Counted from the stretch's first letter, positions 6,537 to 15,540 are shown. The stretch: 64,000 nt of DNA from Pseudohongiella nitratireducens (GCF_001642735.1 NZ_LWHM01000005.1:1-64000), one strand, 5' to 3'. Program-made: numbers and translations. The notes: generated from the sequence alone by a model not told the origin.

Positions 6537-6812
6537 ATGTCGAAATCACCGTTCCTACAGTCGATCTCAGATCACATGCGCACGCGCGGCTATAGCAAAC
6601 GTACCATTGAAACTTATACTTACTGGATAAAGCATTTCATACTGTTTTGCGATAAACAACATCCTGACAGGTTAAGTGAAACTGATGTAGAGCGTTTTTT
6701 GACGTATTTGGCGGTCAGGCGCCATGTATCACCGGGTACCCAGGATCATGTTTGGGAAATAAGGCAAGCGTCGTTTGGTGACACTGGTTATACGAGCCGC
6801 AAAGCAGGCTGA
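6537..6812 (+). pseudogene. intI: Integron integrase (IntI) N-terminal fragment
   Basis: Residues 1-69 (MSKSPFLQSISDHMRTRGYS, KRTIETYTYWIKHFILFCDK, VERFLTYLAVRRHVSPGTQ) match the SAM-like N-terminal DNA-binding domain of integron integrases. They include the RYS-RT-TYxYWIKxFI pattern that separates IntI from other tyrosine recombinases. After GTQ at about 6743 the homology stops and the frame ends at 6812. The catalytic Arg-His-Arg-Tyr domain and the IntI-specific helix are gone. GGAGG lies 10 nt before the ATG. The gene reads rightward, away from most leftward cassettes, as in integrons. Confidence 0.72.
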
Positions 6813-6880
6813 CATCCGCAAAGAGGTAATGTGTCCCACGCTGCGCGAGGTGTCAGAAGCCCATTGAGTTCGCTTTGGTG

Positions 6881-7231
6881 TCAGTCAGACAGGTAATATT
6901 CCACACTCACTCCCACCCCCGAATTTTCTTCAGGTGGGGGTTGTTGCGGTCTCGATCGGCGATACTGAACTGGCCTTGAGACGCCTGTTTGATCTTGCCC
7001 AGTTGGCTGCCTGAGTCGTCGGCAAATTTCAGGGCGGCGGTGCGGGCTTCCTTGATGGCCTCCTCGATCATGGTGGGTTTGACGTCATTCAGCCAGGCCG
7101 CGAACGGTGACCGTGCGTTCATAGTCCTTAACTGCCAGGGTATAATGACCGGCTACCCATGCCAGACCCAACAGGCCAAGAAACAGGGATGTACCTATTA
7201 TCAAGGCGCTTGAACGTTGCACTGAGCTCAT
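6881..7231 (-). pseudogene. SIMPL-domain (DUF541/YggE-like) gene with internal deletion and frameshift
   Basis: From the ATG at 7231 the frame gives MSSVQRSSALIIGTSLFLGL, a membrane anchor, then YERTVTVRGLAE, the normal SIMPL N-terminus. It stops at 7085. The next frame gives LNDVKPTMIEEAIKEARTAA and SIADRDRNNPHLKKIR, the normal SIMPL C-terminus. The roughly 130 residues between are missing; GGCCTG/GAATGAC sequences at the junction suggest deletion between short repeats. A second frameshift in the G-run near 6915 separates KKIR from VGVSVEYYLSD, which ends at 6881. Confidence 0.8.
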
Positions 7232-7335
7232 CGTGTTTAACCACAACTATGTTGAAAGGATGGTGGCAGTTTAGTCGTGCATTGCTGACTGGCAGCTGAA
7301 CGCGACTGGAAAATTCGCTCAGAGGTGTCGGGCTC

Positions 7336-8364
7336 TTACAACCGATGCTGCCGGGTAAACTCAGTAAACACCTCTGCCACCCGCTCAATATCGGCATCAC
7401 TGATATCCAGATGCGTCACCAGCCGAATATGATCACGACCCAGGCAGTCTGCCATGACACCATGCTTTTCCAGCCAGTCTGACAGGGCCTTGCGCGGCAG
7501 GTTCTCGGCTTCCAGAAAAATCATATTGGTTTGAGGGGGTGTCAGGGAGTAGCCGTTGTCTTTGAGTTGTTCGGCCAGCCAGGCAGCGCGACGATGATCA
7601 TCGGCCAGTCTGTCGATATGGTGTTCCAGGGCGTAGAGGCCGGCTGCTGCCAGTATGCCAGCCTGACGCATGCCACCGCCGGTCACTTTGCGCCAACGCC
7701 TGGCATTGGTAATGAACTCATGGTTGCCCAGCAACACCGAGCCCACAGGAGCGCCCAATCCTTTGGACAGGCAGATAGAAACAGAATCAACCGGACGGGT
7801 GTAATCGGCAAGCCCGCAGCCGGTTTTAACCACGGCATTAAACAGTCTGGCGCCGTCCAGGTGCAGGCCGATGTTGTGGTCCTCACAAAACTCGCTGGCC
7901 TGGCGAATGTAGTCCGGCGATAGCACTTTGCCGTGTACGGTGTTTTCCAGCGCCAGCAAACGGGTCCGGGCAAAGTGAAAGTCGTCCGGTTTGATCAGCG
8001 CTTCAACCTGCTCAAGATCCAGTTCGCCGGAGGCTTGCATCAGCATCGGTTGTGGTTGAATGCCGCCCAGTACGGCTGCGCCGCCGCCTTCGTAGCGATA
8101 GGTGTGCGCATCCTGGCCGACAATGTATTCATCGCCGCGCTGACAGTGTGAGAGCAGAGCCACCAGGTTGGACTGGGTGCCTGAAGGCAGAAAGAGTCCG
8201 GCTGCCTTGCCACTCATCTCTGCCAGCCTGGATTCCAGTTGTATCACCGTCGGGTCTTCCCCCCAGACGTCATCGCCTACGGCTGCCTGGTACATGGCAT
8301 CACGCATGGCTTTGCCAGGGCGGGTGACGGTGTCACTGCGCAGGTCAATTACTGAGTTGCTCAT
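7336..8364 (-). CDS. ltaE: Low-specificity L-threonine aldolase
   Basis: This 342-residue PLP enzyme of the beta-eliminating lyase fold splits L-threonine or L-allo-threonine to glycine and acetaldehyde in the cytosol. Hallmarks are the N-terminal IDLRSDTVTRP, the DDVWGEDPTV loop (about 31-40), LPSGTQSN (59-66), HLDGARLFNA (168-177), and the PLP lysine K201 in CLSKGLGAPVGS. GGGMRQAG follows. Length is typical (about 335-345). It has its own leftward promoter in the 137 bp shared with the divergent FAD oxidoreductase. Confidence 0.95.
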   Translation of the reverse strand: MSNSVIDLRSDTVTRPGKAMRDAMYQAAVGDDVWGEDPTVIQLESRLAEMSGKAAGLFLPSGTQSNLVALLSHCQRGDEYIVGQDAHTYRYEGGGAAVLGGIQPQPMLMQASGELDLEQVEALIKPDDFHFARTRLLALENTVHGKVLSPDYIRQASEFCEDHNIGLHLDGARLFNAVVKTGCGLADYTRPVDSVSICLSKGLGAPVGSVLLGNHEFITNARRWRKVTGGGMRQAGILAAAGLYALEHHIDRLADDHRRAAWLAEQLKDNGYSLTPPQTNMIFLEAENLPRKALSDWLEKHGVMADCLGRDHIRLVTHLDISDADIERVAEVFTEFTRQHRL

Positions 8365-8501
8365 AGTGTTTACACACTCCGATAGGCTAAGATTGATGCT
8401 TTCATGGTATCAGTCCGCTAATCATGTAGGAATGCAATCTGGTAATGCAGTGACGGGATACCATACTGGGAGGTCGTGCCGTAAAGCGATAGCTGGGAAT
8501 A

Positions 8502-9635
8502 ATGACTAACAATAATCACAACAAAAGGCTGCTGTTGCTCGGTGCCGGACATGCGCACATGGTGGCGATTCGGCAGTGGCTGGAGCAGGGGACTGTGTTG
8601 CCCAAAGACACTATCCTGATCAATCCAGAGCCCGAAGCCTGGTATTCGGGCATGATGCCGGGGCTGATAGCGGGTCGGTTTGCTCGCGAAGACTGTCTGA
8701 TTGAACTGGAACCGTTGTGTCAGCAGTTGGGCATACAGTTGCAACTGCGACGAGTCGTGTCACTGGATATCCAGTCGCAATGTGTCTGGTTTCGTGATGG
8801 GGGCAACTTGCCATTCAGCCTGCTATCCATCAATTCCGGCTCTGTCACTCATGCACTGCCCTCGGATGGCTCTATCGCGTTGTTGCCAGTAAAGCCGTTT
8901 GCTGACTTCTACCGTCGCTGGCAGACCTGGCGTCAGGATAATCCTCAGGCAACCGATGTGGCGATTGTCGGTGGCGGGGCTGCTGCTGTTGAAATTGCCC
9001 TGGCGGTTTCTGCGAATTCACAACTACATGGTCTCACAGTTACGGTATATGTTGACCGGGATGTGTTGGCAGGTTTCCCCGCTAATGTTTCAGGTAGAGT
9101 GCAAAAATTACTTGGACGTCGTGGCGTTAAGATCCAGCCACAGGCTCGTGTCGGTTATATTGAAAATGGCATGCTGTATCGTTCCGATAATAACCGTATT
9201 GCCAGTGCTGATGTCGTTATTGCAGCAACCGGATCTGCCGCTTTGTCCTGGTATCATAATTCACAACTGAGCACAGATAGCGATGGTTTCATTCTTGTTG
9301 AACCGACACTTCAGGCAATCAGGCAGAGCAATATTTTTGTCAGTGGTGATGCCTGCAGCCTGGCCAATAATCCGCGCTCAGGTGTTTATGCGGTGAGACA
9401 TGGTGACGTACTGGCCAGGAATATTCCGGCACAACTGCAAGGCAATCCCCTGCAGAATTTTTACCCGCAAACGAAAGCGCTGGCGTTATTGTCCACGGGT
9501 AATGGCGGCGCTGTTGCCCGCTATGGGACCTCTGGTGCCAGTCACCCCTTGCTACGGCCGATACTGGGACTCTGGAAGGATCAGCTGGATAAAAGCTACA
9601 TCCGGGATCATTCTGTCAACGGCGCCTACCGGTAA
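8502..9635 (+). CDS. FAD-dependent NADH-dehydrogenase-like oxidoreductase (SelD N-domain type)
   Basis: This 377-residue two-dinucleotide-fold protein has an N-terminal FAD site in RLLLLGAGHAHMVAIR and the signature EAWYSGMMPGLIAGRF (about 45-60). The second, NAD-binding site is VAIVGGGAAAVEIALA (about 153-168), and the C-terminal FAD contact is IFVSGDACSL. It resembles the oxidoreductase domain fused to selenide-water dikinase in some bacteria, but no kinase domain is attached and no sel gene is nearby. The electron acceptor is unknown. The first ATG at 8502 keeps the conserved start. Confidence 0.8.
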   Translation: MTNNNHNKRLLLLGAGHAHMVAIRQWLEQGTVLPKDTILINPEPEAWYSGMMPGLIAGRFAREDCLIELEPLCQQLGIQLQLRRVVSLDIQSQCVWFRDGGNLPFSLLSINSGSVTHALPSDGSIALLPVKPFADFYRRWQTWRQDNPQATDVAIVGGGAAAVEIALAVSANSQLHGLTVTVYVDRDVLAGFPANVSGRVQKLLGRRGVKIQPQARVGYIENGMLYRSDNNRIASADVVIAATGSAALSWYHNSQLSTDSDGFILVEPTLQAIRQSNIFVSGDACSLANNPRSGVYAVRHGDVLARNIPAQLQGNPLQNFYPQTKALALLSTGNGGAVARYGTSGASHPLLRPILGLWKDQLDKSYIRDHSVNGAYR

Positions 9636-9675
9636 GCGCCAGGCGAATTGCACGATACTGTTACTGCAAATCCAT

Positions 9676-10731
9676 CTACGGCAAACCCATCGCCTTAAGC
9701 GCGCCAGCCAGCCGAGCGGCAGACAAGGCCACTCGTTGCAGTGAAATCTCTTGCATGCGATTGCGGTAATCATCTTCGATGCTGACAGTCACTTCATCCG
9801 TGTTGGCAGGGGTTTCAAGCACCTGGTTCTTGATGGGGGCTGTGTATACATCAGCATGCAGGAACTCCCGGCTCTCCAGCAACCATGTGCCGGGTATGAA
9901 TCCCTGAGCAGACGGTTGCGGATCAAGTTGCTCGAATACAGATAACAGTTGCTCCCAGCTGCTTCCCCGTAATGCCTGGTCCCAAAGTGAATGCAGGTTA
10001 CCCCGCGTTGCCAGCCTGACCATGTTGCCGCCCCTGTCTCCTTCAGGGAAATGTGTTCCGTGATAGGAGGCGCCGGCATGCAATGGCTGGTGAATATCGG
10101 CGCCGAGGTGTAAATACCAGCACAGTGCAATGGCCAACTCAGCCTGCTGTTGCGCATTGGCACTGTCTAGTGGTTGCTTTAGTATTGACTCAGAGGTGAT
10201 CAGAGCTGTCAGCACGTTGTCACTGAGTCTGCTCTCGCGGATGCGGCTGTCGCTCGGACCATTGATGTCTGGCAAGAAGGTACCGTCCAGATAAACGTTA
10301 CCTTGCAGAGGCACATCAGCGCGCACCCAGCGGCCATCGATCCAGTGCCAGTTCGGGTGGTTGAACTGAGCTCTGGCCGCATCCGGAATACCACGTGCTA
10401 TATCTGGCCAGTATCCTGCTCTGGCAAACAGCCAGCGCTGCTGATCTTTATTATCAGCGTCACGCAACCGTTCAGGCATAGCCGATAAAAAGTCTTCTGC
10501 AAAGCGTGGGTGGTGGCGCAAGACTGCAACCCAATAATCCTGCTCCTGCTCCGTTAATTGGTCAAACACCAGCGCCGCTGATCGCTCATGACCCAACGCG
10601 TCCCAGCTATGTGCGGGTGCCGATAACAGAAACGTCAGTGCCATGATGCAGAGGGCGGGTAACGCTTTCAGAAAACATGCCTGGTACTGACAGCGAGCGG
10701 GAGAGGGTCTGGGTGTTAAGTGAGCGAACAT
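9676..10731 (-). CDS. Secreted S1/P1-type nuclease
   Basis: This 351-residue exported zinc nuclease degrades single-stranded RNA and DNA, releasing 5'-nucleotides. A long signal peptide ends at AHS before W43, which becomes the mature N-terminal Trp zinc ligand of this family, followed by H48 in WDALGHERS. Further ligands appear in AGYWPDIAR, WHWIDGRW, WYLHLGADIHQPLHAG, FPEGDRGGN and NLHSLWDQ, so all three zinc sites look intact. The ATG at 10731 has GGAA about 9 nt upstream. Its transcript may start behind or be influenced by the predicted RNA at 10832-10938, whose terminator ends about 100 bp before this start. Confidence 0.92.
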   Translation of the reverse strand: MFAHLTPRPSPARCQYQACFLKALPALCIMALTFLLSAPAHSWDALGHERSAALVFDQLTEQEQDYWVAVLRHHPRFAEDFLSAMPERLRDADNKDQQRWLFARAGYWPDIARGIPDAARAQFNHPNWHWIDGRWVRADVPLQGNVYLDGTFLPDINGPSDSRIRESRLSDNVLTALITSESILKQPLDSANAQQQAELAIALCWYLHLGADIHQPLHAGASYHGTHFPEGDRGGNMVRLATRGNLHSLWDQALRGSSWEQLLSVFEQLDPQPSAQGFIPGTWLLESREFLHADVYTAPIKNQVLETPANTDEVTVSIEDDYRNRMQEISLQRVALSAARLAGALKAMGLP

Positions 10732-10831
10732 AGATAATAAGTTCCGGCAACAGGTATGGCCTGTCGTATTAACAGGTTTACAGGATATGGTATTTCGGCA
10801 ACGTTGTCGGTATTGTGACGAGGGTTTCAGG

Positions 10832-10938
10832 CAAAAAAAAGCCCACGCCGGGGGGCGGCGTGGGCGAGGTCACCCATCAATGGAAAAGGGGAGAGTCAGT
10901 TCCATTTGAGTCTGCTGATGTTGAGATCAGCCACTCAC
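10832..10938 (-). ncRNA. Predicted sigma54-dependent small RNA, about 105 nt
   Basis: The stretch has no plausible ORF but shows a full transcription unit: promoter at 10948-10963 and terminator at 10833-10865. The RNA would fold into three hairpins. The first is GCTGAT/ATCAGC with a six-base loop. The second is AATGGAA/TTCCATT with a loop holding CTCTCCCC. The third is the 10-bp terminator. The exposed CU-rich loop could pair with GGAG-type ribosome sites, a common sRNA mode. Alternatively it is a 5' leader/attenuator of the S1/P1 nuclease gene just downstream. I know no named family that matches. Confidence 0.5.
10833..10865 (-). terminator. Strong Rho-independent terminator
   Basis: On the minus strand GCCCACGCCG pairs perfectly with CGGCGTGGGC around a CCCCC loop and is followed by eight T residues. 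No minus-strand protein gene precedes it, which is why a small RNA or leader is proposed. Confidence 0.85.
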
Positions 10939-10947
10939 TTTAGTAAA

Positions 10948-10963
10948 TGCATTTGCCGTGCCA
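10948..10963 (-). promoter_or_regulatory. Sigma54 (-24/-12) promoter
   Basis: Minus-strand TGGCACGGCAAATGCA matches the TGGCACG-N4-TTGCA consensus with one difference (A for the first T of TTGC). GG and GC are exactly 10 bp apart, as required. The predicted start is near 10938. Such promoters need an enhancer-binding activator; a palindrome upstream at 10998-11013 is a candidate site. Confidence 0.6.
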
Positions 10964-10997
10964 GTTTTTTCTGAGGAAGTAAAAATATATAAATAAC

Positions 10998-11013
10998 TGA
11001 CAACGTGTTGTCA
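10998..11013. promoter_or_regulatory. 16-bp perfect palindrome, candidate activator/operator site
   Basis: TGACAACGTGTTGTCA is a perfect 7-2-7 inverted repeat centred about 67 bp upstream of the predicted sigma54 start and about 217 bp upstream of the VOC gene. It could bind the activator for the sigma54 promoter. The surrounding 10866-11221 holds no protein gene that I can support. Confidence 0.5.
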
Positions 11014-11221
11014 TTAAATGCTGTTTTGAGCGCATGTGGCTGCTATTACCACGTCAATTAAACGCTATCGTTGCAAAATACTCCTGGCTTTTCCGTCGAC
11101 AGGAACCGTTATTGTTAAAATGACATTACAAAAAAGCCAGCCGACGAACATTTCAGCTTAAAAATGGCGCAGATATCACCTTGTTTGCACAGCACTGGTG
11201 CAAATCATTTGGAGGACAGAC

Positions 11222-11674
11222 ATGTCACTGACACCTTTCCATTTAGCCATTCCTGTTCATGACCTCGTGGCCGCCCGAAACTTTTATGGGGGCACCATGG
11301 GACTGGCGGAAGGGCGCAGTTCAGATTGCTGGATTGACTACAATCTGTTCGGGCATCAACTGGTGGTCCACCAGGTTGAGCTGGGTAAGCAGGCAGAAAA
11401 AGGCAATGCGACCCATACCCCAGAGGCAGGGCGCAATGCCGTCGACGGACATGATGTGCCTGTGCCACATTTTGGTGTCGTGTTGGAAATGCAAGCCTGG
11501 CAGCAATTAGCAACAAGGCTAAAGAACGAAGGGGTAAGCTTTGCCATCGAACCTTACATTCGCTTTCAGGGGCAACCCGGCGAGCAGGCGACTCTGTTTT
11601 TTTATGACCCTTCTGGCAATGCCCTGGAGTTCAAAGCGTTCCGGGATATTGAATCTCAATTGTTTGCCAAGTAA
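11222..11674 (+). CDS. VOC-superfamily (glyoxalase/extradiol dioxygenase-like) protein
   Basis: This 150-residue protein has two beta-alpha-beta-beta-beta modules. The first starts [19 protein letters not shown], with the His that usually binds the metal. The second has [11 protein letters not shown] and ends [17 protein letters not shown], giving the second His and the terminal Glu ligand. The substrate cannot be inferred. The ATG at 11222 has GGAGG at 6 nt; an upstream in-frame codon at 11198 has none. It is monocistronic. Confidence 0.82.
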   Translation: MSLTPFHLAIPVHDLVAARNFYGGTMGLAEGRSSDCWIDYNLFGHQLVVHQVELGKQAEKGNATHTPEAGRNAVDGHDVPVPHFGVVLEMQAWQQLATRLKNEGVSFAIEPYIRFQGQPGEQATLFFYDPSGNALEFKAFRDIESQLFAK

Positions 11675-11707
11675 CGGCAGGTCCGAACCGGGTCAATAAT
11701 GAAATCC

Positions 11708-11750
11708 GGTGAGCCTTACAGCTGCAGATATAAATCAGGTAAGGCCCACC
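11708..11750 (+). other. Imperfect hairpin downstream of the VOC gene
   Basis: GGTGAGCCTTAC pairs with GTAAGGCCCACC (one A-C mismatch) around a 19-nt loop. There is no T-run, so it is not a standard terminator, though it may stabilise the mRNA 3' end. The rest of 11675-11897 is AT-rich and should hold the promoter of the sensor kinase gene. Confidence 0.35.
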
Positions 11751-11897
11751 AGGTTTCAAGCTCTGCACGGATGAATTATAGAGATCAACTTTGCATAAAT
11801 ATGGGAGAAATTGTGAGGTTCATCTGTTGTGACTTGATTCAAATGTCAAGATAAGCGCTAATTATGCGCTGGCTAAATCTATTGGGGTTAATGCGTT

Positions 11898-13301
11898 GTG
11901 CTACGTCTAGGTATCACTGGTAAGTTGTTCTTTGGTCTGTTGGCTACCAGTTCGCTGGTGGCACTGGCATTGGCTTTTGCAGTGCAGATTAACTTTACCC
12001 GCGGCTTTTTGGGGTATCTGAACGAACAGGAACTGCAACGGGTTGAGCGTCTGGCTCCATTGCTGGCGCAGGCTTATGTTGAAAACGACGAAAACTGGGA
12101 GTTCCTGCAAGGCCGCAACCGGGGCAACTGGTATGACATGATTCGCATGGTTGATGTGAATGTCATGGAAAACGAAGAAGAGCGGCTGGGTCCGGCCGAC
12201 GAAACCCTGATGGGGATTAACTTCCGTCTGAGCCTGGTCGATGAAAACCGGGAACGCATCGTGGGTGCCTCCAGCAGTACCATTCCTGATGCGACATTAA
12301 GACCCATTATTGTTGATGACAGAATCGTCGCCTATGTAGCGTTGCTGCCATTTACCCAGGTCAGTACGGATGCGGCCAGAACCTTCGAGCGTCAGCAGCG
12401 CATCAGTACCTGGATCATTAGCATACTTTCCATCCTTGTCGCGGCAGTTGTGGCTATCATACTGGCACGAACCCTAATGTCGCCGGTTCGGAAAATTGCT
12501 GGAGCAACACGTGAACTTGCAGCCGGGAACTTTGATCAACGCATCAAGGTATCTTCCCGTGACGAGTTGGGTCGTTTGGCCGATGATTTTAATCTTCTGG
12601 CACTTTCGCTAAAACGCAATGAGCAGCTTCGCCGTAACTTCATGGCGGATGTCTCGCATGAGCTTCGAACGCCGTTGTCTGTTCTGAAAGGTGAAATGGA
12701 AGCGATGGAAGATGGTATGCGTGAATTGTCCGTCGATAACATCAGAGCCTTGCAATCTGAAGTCACTTCGCTGAACAAACTGGTCAATGACCTGTATGAC
12801 CTTTCGCTGGCTGATATCGGGGCACTGACTTACCGAAAACACGAGATCAACCTGAAGCAATTATTGGAACAAGTGCTTTCGCAGTATCAGCATCGGGTTG
12901 AGCTGGCTGGATTGATCCTCTTATTTGAAGCCGGCGATGCGGATTACACAGTGCTGGCGGACCCGGACAGATTGAAACAGTTATTTATTAACTTACTGGA
13001 AAACGCTATCCGCTACACGGATGTCAAAGGGCGCATTCTGGTGACAATGAAGCGGGAGAGCGGGGATGTTGTTATCCAGTTGGAAGACTCTGCTCCTGGT
13101 GTGACTGATGAACAGCTGCAGCAGTTATTTGACCGGATGTACCGGGTTGAGTCGTCACGAAGCCGGAATAATGGCGGGGCTGGCCTTGGGCTGGCGATAT
13201 GCCGGAAAATCGTTGAAGGTCATGACGGTGAGATCAGTGCCGGTCATAGCAGCCTGGGCGGGATCTATATGCGAGTGGCGCTTCCTGCTACCTTGAGTTG
13301 A
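11898..13301 (+). CDS. BaeS-like sensor histidine kinase
   Basis: This 467-residue inner-membrane kinase has a first transmembrane helix at about 7-30, a periplasmic sensor segment to about 165 and a second helix at about 168-190. A HAMP linker follows (ILARTLMSPVRKIAGATREL). Then come a HisKA domain with phospho-acceptor H254 in DVSHELRTPLSVL and a HATPase domain with N box LLENAIRYTD and GGAGLGLAICRKIV. The start appears to be GTG at 11898, since the nearby ATG at 11891 is out of frame. The N-terminus MLRLGITGKLFFGLLA is BaeS-like. The stimulus is unknown. The response regulator gene follows after 81 bp. Confidence 0.88.
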   Translation: MLRLGITGKLFFGLLATSSLVALALAFAVQINFTRGFLGYLNEQELQRVERLAPLLAQAYVENDENWEFLQGRNRGNWYDMIRMVDVNVMENEEERLGPADETLMGINFRLSLVDENRERIVGASSSTIPDATLRPIIVDDRIVAYVALLPFTQVSTDAARTFERQQRISTWIISILSILVAAVVAIILARTLMSPVRKIAGATRELAAGNFDQRIKVSSRDELGRLADDFNLLALSLKRNEQLRRNFMADVSHELRTPLSVLKGEMEAMEDGMRELSVDNIRALQSEVTSLNKLVNDLYDLSLADIGALTYRKHEINLKQLLEQVLSQYQHRVELAGLILLFEAGDADYTVLADPDRLKQLFINLLENAIRYTDVKGRILVTMKRESGDVVIQLEDSAPGVTDEQLQQLFDRMYRVESSRSRNNGGAGLGLAICRKIVEGHDGEISAGHSSLGGIYMRVALPATLS

Positions 13302-13382
13302 ATGTAGGCATCTTCGTCTCAAAAAAGACCAATAAACGCTGTCAGAGTCTAATGATAAAACACGTAAACAGGGAAAGGCCTC

Positions 13383-14093
13383 ATGTCAGTTAGCGAACAC
13401 AAAGCCCGGGTTCTGGTTGTAGAAGACGAGCCGCGATTGAACCAACTGGCAGTGGATTATTTAAGCTCGGCAGGCTACTTCGTTGATAGCCTCAAAACCG
13501 GTGATGAAGCCGTCGAACAAATCCGTCGGGATTCACCTGATCTGGTTGTGCTGGATTTAATGTTGCCGGGAAAAGACGGGCTGGATATTTGTCGGGAGGT
13601 GCGTCAGTTTAGTGATGTTGCCATCATTATGGTAACAGCGAGGGTTGAAGAAATTGACCGGCTGCTGGGGCTGGAACTGGGGGCCGATGATTATCTGTGC
13701 AAGCCTTTCAGCCCACGTGAACTTGTTTCACGTGCCAAGGCAATATTGCGTCGCGTGAAAAGGCATAGTGAAGAGACCGATACTGGCAGTACTCAAGCAT
13801 CAAGTGATGCGTTGCAAATTGATGAGAACCGCTACAGTGTTTCATTAATGGGACGTGAGCTGGCGCTGACACCGGTCGAAATGCGGCTGCTTAAGACGCT
13901 GGCAGATCAGCCCGGCCGGGTTTTCTCGCGTGATCAATTACTCGACCATGCCTATATTGATAACCGGGTGGTGACTGATCGTGCGGTCGATAGTCATATC
14001 CGGAATCTGCGCCGCAAGCTGGAGCAGGCATACCCAGACCAGACATTGATCCGTTCCGTGTATGGGGTAGGTTATAAATACGAGCCGAAATGA
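13383..14093 (+). CDS. OmpR/BaeR-type response regulator
   Basis: This 236-residue protein has a receiver domain (about 8-125) and an OmpR-type winged helix (about 140-235). The acidic pocket is E14/D15, the phosphorylated Asp is D58 in VVLDLMLPGKDG, and the conserved Lys is in LCKPFSPREL. The DNA-binding part shows LTPVEMRLLKTLADQPGRVF and the C-terminal VDSHIRNLRRKL..GVGYKY. It is the partner of the sensor kinase just upstream. A bidirectional terminator follows. Confidence 0.92.
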   Translation: MSVSEHKARVLVVEDEPRLNQLAVDYLSSAGYFVDSLKTGDEAVEQIRRDSPDLVVLDLMLPGKDGLDICREVRQFSDVAIIMVTARVEEIDRLLGLELGADDYLCKPFSPRELVSRAKAILRRVKRHSEETDTGSTQASSDALQIDENRYSVSLMGRELALTPVEMRLLKTLADQPGRVFSRDQLLDHAYIDNRVVTDRAVDSHIRNLRRKLEQAYPDQTLIRSVYGVGYKYEPK

Positions 14094-14103
14094 TTCGGCA
14101 TAA

Positions 14104-14131
14104 AAAAGGCCACCTGCAAAGGTGGCCTTTA
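14104..14131 (+). terminator. Bidirectional Rho-independent terminator
   Basis: GGCCACC/GGTGGCC with a TGCAAA loop has A-residues before and T-residues after. It lies between the response regulator and the convergent thiolase gene and can serve both. Confidence 0.85.
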
Positions 14132-14196
14132 ATCAGTTTGCGCATGTTCTGGCTATGGATCCCGCCAGAGCATAACGATGTCCCGTCAGGCGCCGC

Positions 14197-15378
14197 TTAG
14201 AAAACTTCAAACAATCCTGCTGCACCCATGCCGCCACCCACACACATGGTGCTGACAACGTATTTGGCGCCGCGTCGCTTACCTTCGATCAGGGCGTGTG
14301 CGACCATGCGTGCGCCACTCATGCCATAAGGGTGGCCGATGGAAATCGCGCCGCCATTGACGTTCAGCAATTCATCAGGGATGCCCAGTTTATCGCGGCA
14401 GTACAGTACCTGCACGGCAAAGGCTTCGTTCAGTTCCCATAGGCCGATATCGTCCATACTCAGGCCAAAGCGCTTAAGCAGTTTGGGAATGGCATAGATA
14501 GGACCGATACCCATTTCATCCGGTTCACAGCCAGCAACGGCCATGCCACGGTAGGCGCCCAGGGGAGACAGACCCTGCTGTTCGGCCAGTTTGCTATCCA
14601 TCAGCACACTGGCAGAAGCGCCATCAGAAAGCTGACTGGCATTGCCCGCCGTGATGAAGCCGCCTTCGATAACAGGTTTCAGACTGGCCAGCCCTTCGGC
14701 ATTGGTCTCGGGACGGTTACCTTCATCTTTTTCCAGCTTCACGGTTTGCTCAGACTGTTCGCCCGTTTCCTTGTTGACGACGATCTTGACCGACTCCATC
14801 GGTACAATTTCATCATTAAACTTGCCTGCCGCCTGTGCTGCCGCTGTGCGCTGCTGGCTTTGCAGAGCATAGGCGTCCTGGTCTTCACGGCTGATGTTGT
14901 ATCGGTTGGCGACCACCTCAGCTGTTTGCAGCATTGGCATATAGGCATGCTGAGATTTGGCGATAACATTCGCATCGGCAGTGCGGAACTTGTTGCGATG
15001 GTCATTCTGCACCAGGCTGATGGACTCCAGACCTGCGCCAACCACAATGTCCATATTATCAGTAATGATCTGTTTGGCAGCTGTACAGATTGCCATCATG
15101 CCAGAGGCACATTGCCGGTCCATGCTCATGCCGGCAACCGTATTGGGTAATCCGGCCGCAACAGAGGCCAGACGACCAATATTGTATCCGGTCGTGCCTT
15201 GCTGGACTGCACAGCCCATGACCACATCGTCGATTAGTGCTGCATCGATACCCGCGCGAGCGACCGCCTCCCGGATGGCGTGACCGCCCAGAGTGGGGCC
15301 GTCCGTATTATTGAATGCGCCACGATAGGCTTTGCCAATTGGAGTTCTTGCCGTGGAAACAATAACCGCTTCTCTCAT
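14197..15378 (-). CDS. Acetyl-CoA acetyltransferase / 3-ketoacyl-CoA thiolase
   Basis: This 393-residue thiolase has the nucleophilic Cys at C90 in MDRQCASGM, the base His in [14 protein letters not shown] and the second Cys in [23 protein letters not shown] is also present. It either joins two acetyl-CoA units or cleaves 3-ketoacyl-CoA. No fadB or fadJ partner is adjacent, so direction and chain length are open. The length is standard. The gene is transcribed alone, with the AbgT gene 162 bp upstream on the same strand. Confidence 0.93.
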   Translation of the reverse strand: MREAVIVSTARTPIGKAYRGAFNNTDGPTLGGHAIREAVARAGIDAALIDDVVMGCAVQQGTTGYNIGRLASVAAGLPNTVAGMSMDRQCASGMMAICTAAKQIITDNMDIVVGAGLESISLVQNDHRNKFRTADANVIAKSQHAYMPMLQTAEVVANRYNISREDQDAYALQSQQRTAAAQAAGKFNDEIVPMESVKIVVNKETGEQSEQTVKLEKDEGNRPETNAEGLASLKPVIEGGFITAGNASQLSDGASASVLMDSKLAEQQGLSPLGAYRGMAVAGCEPDEMGIGPIYAIPKLLKRFGLSMDDIGLWELNEAFAVQVLYCRDKLGIPDELLNVNGGAISIGHPYGMSGARMVAHALIEGKRRGAKYVVSTMCVGGGMGAAGLFEVF

Positions 15379-15540
15379 GATGAATCCTTTAACTGACCTT
15401 GTTGGTTACAAAACTGAGCGTTTGTTCGGTATGGCAGTGTAACGGATTTGTCTGCCTTTGCCCACACAACTGAACTGATTCAGTTCGGCGCTGGTCGCGC
15501 TCCTTGCTCCAGCCAATACCGTACTTAAACTGACATCAGT

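Noticed and set aside
6744-6880. Possible C-terminal integrase remnants after the IntI fragment
   Set aside because: No Arg-His-Arg-Tyr motifs or IntI-specific helix can be found in any frame, so no catalytic part is claimed.
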